Shown piece by piece: positions 57,930-64,000 of a stretch of 64,000 nucleotides of DNA. Below the pieces are notes generated by a model, which was given only the letters and a program-made list of their open reading frames with translations, did not search any database and had not been told where the DNA came from. A program made the translations under genes and the position numbers. The DNA comes from Pycnococcus provasolii (Eukaryota; Chlorophyta; Pseudoscourfieldiophyceae; Pseudoscourfieldiales), in contig CP150561.1 of the NCBI GenBank assembly GCA_049487715.1, positions 434,001 to 498,000 on the forward strand, written 5' to 3'. Position 1 is the stretch's first letter. Each line of letters begins with the position of its first letter.

Positions 57930-58760
57930 GTTTTACGCGTCGGTCGTCGAGGAGAACTGATGTAGTGCGTTGTCGCCAAGATACGTTGCGGCGGTCGTGT
58001 ACGTGCCCATCGTCAGCACGGGGAGCTGGTTCACGGCTCTGCACAGCCAGCGACATCGCCTTCGACGGGCCAGTGAGCCCCTCGACGTCGGTGAGTGTCC
58101 ACGCGATGGTGCGCGTTCCCGTGGTGATGTCCTTCTGCGCATTTTCGTACGTAGTGCCTCACAGCAAATCTGTGTACACCTGCCGCCGTGCCACTCCGCT
58201 GAGCGTGAGCGTGCCCGTCGTGTTGCTCCACGTCGACGTCAAACCAAGAAGCGTGATGCCGTCCTCACTTTTGACCTTTGTAACGTCCTCGCCAAAGGCT
58301 AAAAAGTCCCTTCGTCGAGTCGAAGTTGGCAGTGATCTGTATTGTGGCAGACTGAAGGTCGAACGAGTCCGCGTCGTTCGCCGAAATGCTGCTGACCGAA
58401 GGCACCTTCTTCCCGGTGCCTTCGGTGTACGTTGCGGAAGTCGCCGAGAGAGCCACCTCCGACACAGCCGCCTCGTTGCGCTCGCTTGCGCTCCCTGGTC
58501 ATCCGTCACGGTACGGTGAAGGTGATGGCGCGCTGCTCAATACGCGACGTCGACGACGGGTTTAAGAACGTTTTTTGTGCGCAGCACCGCCTGATACTCC
58601 GCAGCCTTGGCCGTGCCTTGCAGCGTGTACGTGCGTGTCGTCGTATTTTACGGGAACGGTCTGTTCAAGCCGTTCAACACCCTGGCTTGCGTTCTCGTCC
58701 ACGGTCATCTCGAACGGCTCTGTGATGATAACCGTCGCGCTGAATCAGTGGGCCGCGTCG
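57930..58760 (-). pseudogene. degenerate cadherin-like/VCBS-type adhesin fragment
   Basis: Reading the minus strand from ~58760 down, typical cadherin-like repeat phrases occur in changing frames: EPFEMTVDENAS, YTLQGTAKAAEYQAVLRT, VTDDQGAQASA, SATYTEGTGKKVPSVSSI, FDLQSATIQITANF, STWSNTTGTLTLSG, TGTRTIAWTLTDVEG and TYLGDNALHQFS. At least four frame breaks (near 58550, 58510, 58300, 58150 and 58040) separate them. This is the pattern of large secreted or surface adhesins with tandem cadherin-like/Ig-like repeats. No start, signal or full-length repeat array remains, so it is a decayed fragment. Confidence 0.6.
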
Positions 58761-59279
58761 ACGATAGGATGAGCTACGGGTCTACGTACGTTGTGTACAC
58801 CGCGGTGCGCTCTTGTGTAACTCGACACGCCCGGGCTCGTGCCTATGGTAGGCGCATCTCTTGCTTGCTGTGCGTGCTATACGGGCCAAGCTGGAAGCAC
58901 GGCGAGACGCGCCGCAGGCAACAGGCATCCAAGAAGGGTCCGCTTCTCAACCACGACTCCACACTCCGAGGTCGGCGGCATGAAGAGAGGGCTGTCGACT
59001 TCGCGCTTTCAAGGCCGGTCGTGGACCCTAGTCTAACCTGTGTGCACCACAGCCGACGCCGACGACGTCTTCTGTGAGCACCAAAATCGAACCCCCAAAC
59101 AAAACAATGCGCGTCGTGCCACGCATGCGCGCGCCTGCTCACGGGAGGAGTGATCATAGTACTTAGGCTCCTCTCCTCCCCTCTTTTCTTTTCGTTTTCT
59201 TCAATCCCCGGATTTCTGTAACTATCCAGGTTTACCCGAACCCCCAAACAAACCCAAGAAGATGGAATAATCACCACGT
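58761..59279. other. unassigned sequence in the fragment block
   Basis: No protein-like frame stands out. The phrase CGAACCCCCAAACAAA occurs at 59079-59103 and 59238-59253. It lies between the adhesin remnant and the duplicated gene end. Confidence 0.4.
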
Positions 59280-59435
59280 GTCCACGCCTGCAAGGTGATT
59301 TCCTTCTTTTTTTAATTTCCACTATGGCTTCCCTCATGGACGAAAACGTCAGGTCCAACGAGGAAGAGATCCGCCACTTCCCCTGTGGTACGAATCCCCT
59401 ACCTATATGTACCTACTGGAGTCCTGGGAGGTAAG
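59280..59435 (+). pseudogene. truncated copy of the 50.6-kb small gene
   Basis: From the ATG at 59324 the first ~80 bp are identical to the start of the minus-strand gene at 50955, with related upstream sequence (GCAAGGTGATT, TTTCCACTATGG). After CGAATCCCCTACCTA there is a 4-bp insertion (TATG) and the frame ends at a stop about 30 bp later; beyond ~59430 the two loci do not match. Confidence 0.7.
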
Positions 59436-59539
59436 AATACAGTACTCGGCAGGTGTAAAAGTGCCCTCCAGCTGCACTTTTTATAGAATGGGTTTCCCCA
59501 GCTACTTTAGTATCCCCATACTTGTATAATTCCCCTCGC

Positions 59540-59978
59540 CCCTCCATTTTGGCGGAGGCGACCATGGTGTACTGCTGCGAACGAGGACGACGACGCCGAC
59601 GGTGTTCGTGACGGTCGACATGGCGCTGTCGCGCGCGACAGAAGCCACGCCGGAGTCGCGCGTACTCGTGCAGGCGACGTCCGGCGGAGTCGGACTCGCC
59701 GCGCTCGAGGTGCTGCGCACGCTCGGCGCGCACGTCGTAGGCACGGCGGGCGGACCGCGCAAGCGTGGCTTGCTTCGCGATCGCGGCGTGATCGACGCGC
59801 ACGACACGCGCCGTACGGCGTACGCGGGCGAGATCCACGCGCTGACGCATGGCGCGGGCGTGTCGTCCGTGCTCAACTCGCTGACGTCGACGGGTATGGT
59901 GGCGGCGTCGTTGGGCGCGCTAGGCGCGTCGGGCGGCTTTGTGGAGATCGGCAAGCGCGACATCTGGATTGCGCGCTG
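59540..59978 (+). pseudogene. polyketide-synthase enoyl-reductase domain fragment
   Basis: An open segment encodes a continuous piece of the zinc-independent MDR-type enoyl reductase found in type I polyketide/fatty acid synthases: SRVLVQATSGGVGLAAL (NADPH-binding glycine motif), GAHVVGTAGGPRKRGLL, SVLNSLTSTGMV and FVEIGKRDIW. It starts and stops abruptly, without the rest of the ER domain or any neighbouring KS/AT/KR/ACP domain. It passes straight into adhesin-type repeat sequence at ~59980. Not a functional enzyme by itself. Confidence 0.75.
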
Positions 59979-59979
59979 A

Positions 59980-60276
59980 GCTGCGCGGCGGGTCTAGCTC
60001 GGGCAATTCTGAGATGAGCCGCGGCGGCCACGTTGAGCTGGCGGCTGGCGCATCCGCGCACGGCGTGGGCGGCAGCGTGCTGGTGAGCTCCGGCTTCAGC
60101 GAGACGGGCACGAGCGGCGAGGTGATCGTGCGCAGCGACCGCTCGGGCGATTCGGGCACGAGCGGCGCGGTGCTGGTTGCATCTGGACAGTCGTGCGCGG
60201 GCGACAGCGGCTCGCTGACGCTGATCAGCGGCGCATCTACGGGCGGCGCCGGCGGCGACGTCCGCGTCGCGGTTGG
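59980..60276 (+). pseudogene. Gly/Ser-rich adhesin-type repeat fragment
   Basis: The frame running through this stretch encodes about six 16-19 aa units of the type SGxxxxGxSGxVxVxSG (GGHVELAAGASAHGV, GGSVLVSSGFSETGT, SGEVIVRSDRSGDSGT, SGAVLVASGQSCAGDS, SGSLTLISGASTGGA, GGDVRVAVG). Such beta-solenoid-like repeats occur in large surface proteins. The frame continues without a break into TOR-like sequence, which makes a chimera. Confidence 0.6.
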
Positions 60277-61835
60277 CGTGGCAGACCCTGACGTGAGCGT
60301 GCGGCGAGTGCTGCTGTGGAGCCTGCGACGTGGCGGCCCCGCGGTGATGGAGGCACTGGCGTCCGCGGACTGCATGCGCGCGATATTCGCCGCGCTGAAC
60401 GACGAGTGCCCGCGATGTCGCCTGTACGCCGTCGAGCTCGTAGGCGCCCTCTCGTTGGCAAATCCAGCATACGCGCAGCCCGCTCTCAAGCAGCACATCC
60501 TGCAGCTTTTGGGCGACCTCGAACACGCCGCGGACGGGAAGCACCGTGAGGAGAGCGCACGGCTTCTCGGCGCTCTCATCTGCGCAACGCCACGCATATC
60601 CGTGCCATATGCAGGGCCCGTGCTCCGCTGTCTCGTTTCAAAGTTGAACGAGTTCCTTCCCAGCCAGACAGGTGCGGGTGCTGGCGAGCGGAAGGCGATG
60701 AAGGGGCGGCGACGACGCGCCGGCGGTGGTGGCGTCGTTGCGTCCGGGCTCTGCGCCCTTGGCGACCTGTCGCGTGTTGCCGGCGCCGCCGTTCGACCCC
60801 GCGTGGACGACATCCTGCCGCTCGTTCTGGAGGCGCTGCAGGACATCGGCGCGGTTGGCAGACGAGACGCGGCGGTGGTCGCACTTGGTATGATCGTCGA
60901 GTCGACCGCCTATGTGCTCGCGCCTTACTTCGATTACCCGCAGCTTCTCAGCGTTCTGCTGCGTGCGCTGTGCGAGCCAGGCAGTCTCGGCACAAAGGGA
61001 GAGGTGGTGCGCGCGATTGGCGTGATTGGCGCTCTTGAGAGAATTCATGCTCCAGCAGCTCACACCGCTCGTTGGCGTGGCGAAGCAGCACATTCGTCGC
61101 CACCTCGCGGCGACGGTGGAGCTCATCCACGACACCTGGCCGGAACTCGACTCGTTTGGAGGCGGTGGCGGCGGAAGTTCCGCGGCTGATAAGAGCAGTG
61201 TGCGATCATATAGCGACGGTAGCTCCGAGTGCAACAGCAGCAACGATGGAGCTAGCGTCGGCGCTCGTTCGGTCGCGGGCACGGGGCAACCAAGCATGCT
61301 CGCTCTGCGCATTTTGAACCTACTCGAGGCTCTCAGCGTCAACGTCGGCGACGACTTAAGAGCGCACCTACCCAGCCTTCTGCTGGGCGTAGTGGCCCTC
61401 CTCTCGGGAATCGAGTGCGGCGATGTTGCGTCACACGAGCTCGTTCCTCAGGCACTGCATACTCTCATACTCTCGAGACGTTCGGCGGGGCGATTGACGA
61501 TCAGCTGCCGATCGTTCTGCCCGCGCTAATGCGCCTAGCCGTCCCGGGCGCGTCGACAGCACCAGTGCCACGCAGCACTCAGCTCAACGCCCTGGCAACG
61601 CTCGCTCGCCTCGCCACGAAGGTTTCGGTGACGGGCCACGTATCCGCCATTCTGCATCCGCTTTCGCGGGCCCTTCGCGAGAATCCGCCCGACGAGACGG
61701 GGCGGCTGGTGCTGGAGGCGGTGGTGGTTGTGGGAAATGCGCTCGGACCGGACGTGGCGCCGTTTCTGCCGATGTTCCGCCGCAGCCTTGCCGTTGCTGG
61801 CATTTCGTACGTGCCCTTCGAAGAGCTGTCGGGAG
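60277..61835 (+). pseudogene. TOR kinase HEAT-region fragment, frameshifted and truncated
   Basis: Three consecutive frames encode helices that follow the HEAT part of target-of-rapamycin kinases: DPDVSVRRVLLWSLRR, KHREESARLLGALICATPRI, YVLAPYFDYPQLLSVLLRAL and VRAIGVIGALE; then, after a shift at ~61042, REFMLQQLTPLVGVAKQHIR; then, after a shift at ~61465, TFGGAIDDQLPIVLPALMRL and RLVLEAVVVVGNALGPDVAPF. Compared with TOR of other organisms roughly 120 residues seem missing at the first break. The FAT, FRB, kinase and FATC parts are absent. The tail after ~61835 is unrelated, AT-rich sequence. This is a pseudogene fragment, not the cell's TOR gene. Confidence 0.75.
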
Positions 61836-61975
61836 TGTACGAGTCGCACTGTAGTAGTGTTCTGTGTAAAGTACTGTATGATCTTATTACTTTTTTTAAA
61901 TATATAAAAAGACAAAAAAAAAGACAAAAAAGTATGTATGGAGTGGAGGTGCAATCAGGTCCCGCGGCGCCGTGG

Positions 61976-63787
61976 TCACGGTTCGAGTCGACTCGTTAGT
62001 CGACATGAGTCGAATAACGAGTGGACTGAAACCGGAGGCATTGTGCTGCCACTGGGTCCCTCCTGTGTGGCCAGTACGCTCGTCTCTGCGCTGGACGGAT
62101 TGTCCAGCAGATCGCGCACCTCGGCGATGAAGGCTTCGGCCTTGGCCGCCCTAGGCCCCTCTCCGCTCATTTCCTCCTCCGCACAATCAACGATTGTCGT
62201 GAGGCACTGGATCAAGCTCTCGAGCGTGTAGTCGTAGTCGTAGTTGCTGTTGCTGTTGTTGCTGCTGTTGCTGTTGTTGCTGATGTTGTTGTCGGCGTCG
62301 TATGTTGCGAGTGCACGTTCCATGTTGTCTTTGACGCGTTCAGGTAGTTGCGCACGTTTGTAGAATCGGTTTTGAATCTGTTCTGGCGATCGGCTCGACA
62401 CATACTGGTTGTGTATTCCCGCCCAGTCCCTGCCCAGTTTAGAAAGACCGATCACTAGCTGGCTACTCTCCTCGTCTGTCCATATGCTGCTGTTGCTGAT
62501 GTTGTTGTCGGCGTCGTATGTTGCGAGTGCACGTTCCATGCTCTCTTTGAGGCGTTCAGGTAGTTGCGCACGTTTGTAGACTCGGTTTGCAATCGCTTCA
62601 AGCGTTCGCGTCGACACATACTGGTTGTGTATTCCCGCCCAGTCCTTGCCCAGTTTAGAAAGACCGATCACTAGCTGGCTACTCTCCTCGTCTGTCCATA
62701 TGCTGCTGCTGTTGATGTTGTTGTCGGCGTCGTATGTTGCGAGTGCACGTTCCATGTTGTCTTTGAGGCGTTCAGGTAGTTGCGCACGTTTGTAGAATCG
62801 GTTTTGAATCTGTTCTGGCGATCGGCTCGACACATACTGGTTGTGTATTCCCGCCCAGTCCCTGCCCAGTTTAGAAAGACCGATCACTAGCTGGCTACTC
62901 TCCTCGTCTGTCCATATGCTGCTGTTGCTGATGTTGTTGTCGGCGTCGTATGTTGCGAGTGCACGTTCCATGCTCTCTCTGAGGCGTTCAGGTAGTTGCG
63001 CACGTCTGTAGACTCGGTTTGCAATCTGTTGTACCGATCGGCTCGACACATACTGGTTGTGTATTCCCGCCCAGTCCCTGCCCAGTTTAGAAAGACCAAT
63101 CACTAGCTGGCTACTCTCCTCGTCTGTCCATATTCTGTTGTTGCTGCTGTTGCTGATGTTGTTGTTGGAGTCGTATGTCGCGAGTGCACGTTCCATGTCC
63201 TCTTTGTGGCGTACAGCTAGCTGTTTGCGGAGCCTGTATCGACTTTGAATTTGTTCTGGCGTTCGACTCTTCACATACTGCTTGTTGATACTCGACCAGT
63301 CGTTGCCAAGATTTTGCAGACCGGCCAAAAGCTGAGTGCGTTCCTCGTCTGACCACGGGACTCCATGTCCCGCGAGCGCAGGCGCGGCGTCATCAGGGTT
63401 ATCATATCCCGCGAGATCAGGCACGGCGACGGCGAGGCTCATCGATGGTGGAGAAGATGGTGGTGGTGGTGCCTCAGTCTCCTCGGCGCCGTTGTTGTTG
63501 TTGTTGTTGTTGTTGGCGTCGTATGTTGCGAGTGCACGTGCCATGTCCTCTTGGTGGCGTACAGCTAGGTGTTTGCGGATCCTGTATCGACTTTGAATTT
63601 GTTCTGGCGTTCGACTCTTCACGTAATGCTTGTTGATACTCGACCAGTCGTTGCCAAGATTTTGCAGACCGGCCAAAAGCTGACTGCGTTCCTCCTCAGA
63701 CCACGGGACTTTACGTGCCGCGAGCGCAGGCGCGGCGTCGTCATCATCATGATTGCTGCTGCTCGCGACGGCGACGGCGAGGTTCAT
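61976..63787 (-). CDS. six-repeat SANT/Myb-like protein
   Basis: The protein has 603 aa, with the ATG at 63787. Six SANT/Myb-like helix-turn-helix units follow one another. Units 1-2 read VPWSEEERSQLLAGLQNLG ... INKHYVKSRTPEQIQSRY. Units 3-6 read IWTDEESSQLVIGLSKLG ... IHNQYVSSRSPEQIQNRFYKR. Each ends with ERALATYD and an Asn/Ser-rich linker from GTT/GCT microsatellites. The three Trp/aromatic core positions of Myb repeats are partly kept (W, W, then Y/F). The acidic C-terminus (ESLIQCLTTIVDCAEEEM) is unique. A chromatin- or DNA-binding role is likely. Two to three repeats is usual for Myb proteins, so six near-identical ones are unusual. Confidence 0.82.
   Translation of the reverse strand: MNLAVAVASSSNHDDDDAAPALAARKVPWSEEERSQLLAGLQNLGNDWSSINKHYVKSRTPEQIQSRYRIRKHLAVRHQEDMARALATYDANNNNNNNNGAEETEAPPPPSSPPSMSLAVAVPDLAGYDNPDDAAPALAGHGVPWSDEERTQLLAGLQNLGNDWSSINKQYVKSRTPEQIQSRYRLRKQLAVRHKEDMERALATYDSNNNISNSSNNRIWTDEESSQLVIGLSKLGRDWAGIHNQYVSSRSVQQIANRVYRRAQLPERLRESMERALATYDADNNISNSSIWTDEESSQLVIGLSKLGRDWAGIHNQYVSSRSPEQIQNRFYKRAQLPERLKDNMERALATYDADNNINSSSIWTDEESSQLVIGLSKLGKDWAGIHNQYVSTRTLEAIANRVYKRAQLPERLKESMERALATYDADNNISNSSIWTDEESSQLVIGLSKLGRDWAGIHNQYVSSRSPEQIQNRFYKRAQLPERVKDNMERALATYDADNNISNNSNSSNNSNSNYDYDYTLESLIQCLTTIVDCAEEEMSGEGPRAAKAEAFIAEVRDLLDNPSSAETSVLATQEGPSGSTMPPVSVHSLFDSCRLTSRLEP
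62260..63130 (-). repeat. 216-bp SANT-unit tandem repeat with 432-bp higher order
   Basis: GTCGGCGTCGTATGTTGCGAG starts at 62291, 62507, 62723 and 62939, an exact 216-bp (72-aa) period. Units alternate between an IQNRFYKR type and an IANRVY(K/R)R type, so the array is two copies of a dimer. Confidence 0.92.
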
Positions 63788-64000
63788 GACGAATAATATT
63801 ATAATAAGTGACAGGCTGTTGCGGAGCGAAGAATAAGTGACAGGCTGTTGCGGAGTGATTCAAAAAGTCGAGCACGGCAAAAAAAGGGGGGACGGCCTGC
63901 TTTGTGCTCCTTCAAAGCAGGCCGACAAAGCAGGCCTCTGGTTGGGCTTGTTTCGAATTTCGGGGTTTCATTTTTCATTTTTCACGTCACTTACAATCAT
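63788..64000. other. upstream region of SANT gene with direct and inverted repeats
   Basis: AATAAGTGACAGGCTGTTGC and four more bases occur at 63803-63826 and 63832-63855 (24 bp identical, 29-bp period). A 12-bp perfect inverted repeat CGGCCTGCTTTG / CAAAGCAGGCCG spans 63893-63924 with an 8-base loop, followed by another CAAAGCAGGCC at ~63926. No gene was seen to the window edge. Confidence 0.8.

Noticed and set aside
62260-63130. CRISPR array
   Set aside because: The 216-bp period is continuous coding sequence with no unique spacers; it encodes SANT units.

Overview
The window looks like nuclear DNA of a small, gene-dense, GC-rich unicellular green alga of prasinophyte type. This is inferred from gene content, not from a marker gene: a plant-type protein-only RNase P, a LPP-epsilon-like plastid PAP2 phosphatase, a DUF1664 protein, a plant-style SPO11, a proline-rich (pherophorin/extensin-like) wall protein, a TOR-derived fragment and a katanin with LisH. 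Most genes are single-exon and closely packed. Only the ZIP transporter shows clear GT-AG introns (127 and 81 bp). TTAGGG/CCCTAA arrays lie between genes rather than at an end.

Layout. 0.6-4.9 kb: RIC1 (Rab6 GEF subunit, minus). 5.4-6.3 kb: PAP2 phosphatase (plus). 6.7-8.7 kb: SAM-domain protein with Glu/Ala repeats (plus). 8.8-10.3 kb: katanin p60-like AAA ATPase (minus). 11.0-15.4 kb: very large coiled-coil protein with 141-bp repeats (plus). 15.5-18.6 kb: putative glycoside hydrolase (minus). 19.1-20.6 kb: coiled-coil protein (minus). 20.6-21.6 kb: G-tract and unresolved remnant. 21.7-23.2 kb: JmjC/NO66-like oxygenase with a membrane segment. 23.6-25.4 kb: malic enzyme. 26.2-28.1 kb: hybrid histidine kinase. 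28.1-29.9 kb: apparently non-coding. 29.9-31.1 kb: three-exon ZIP transporter. 32.1-34.2 kb: proline-rich membrane glycoprotein. 34.4-37.0 kb: PRORP. 37.9-40.1 kb: a divergent Fe-S pair (NAR1/CIAO3 and a CDGSH NEET protein). 40.6-42.5 kb: NYN-LOTUS protein. 43.0-44.3 kb: mitochondrial bL25-like protein. 44.5-45.4 kb: DUF1664. 46.0-47.9 kb: F-box-like Zn-ribbon protein. 48.0 kb: leucine-zipper micro-ORF. 48.2-50.3 kb: SPO11. 50.6-51.0 kb: small repeated gene. 51.1-54.1 kb: Tudor/Sel1/2OG-oxygenase protein. 54.1-55.1 kb: extreme G/A low-complexity block. 55.5-57.9 kb: SET methyltransferase with integrase-type repeats. 57.9-61.9 kb: mosaic of broken fragments (cadherin-like adhesin, duplicated 5' gene end, polyketide synthase enoyl reductase, TOR HEAT region). 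62.0-63.8 kb: protein with six tandem SANT/Myb domains.

The genes do not form one pathway. The strongest local linkage is the head-to-head NAR1/NEET pair, both iron-sulfur proteins, sharing a 288-bp spacer. The most unusual features are TTAGGG-type arrays in the upstream regions of many genes, a PRORP that appears to lack the family's structural zinc site, the fragment graveyard at 57.9-61.9 kb, and several recently amplified in-frame repeats (216 bp SANT, 195 bp integrase-type, 141 bp acidic).
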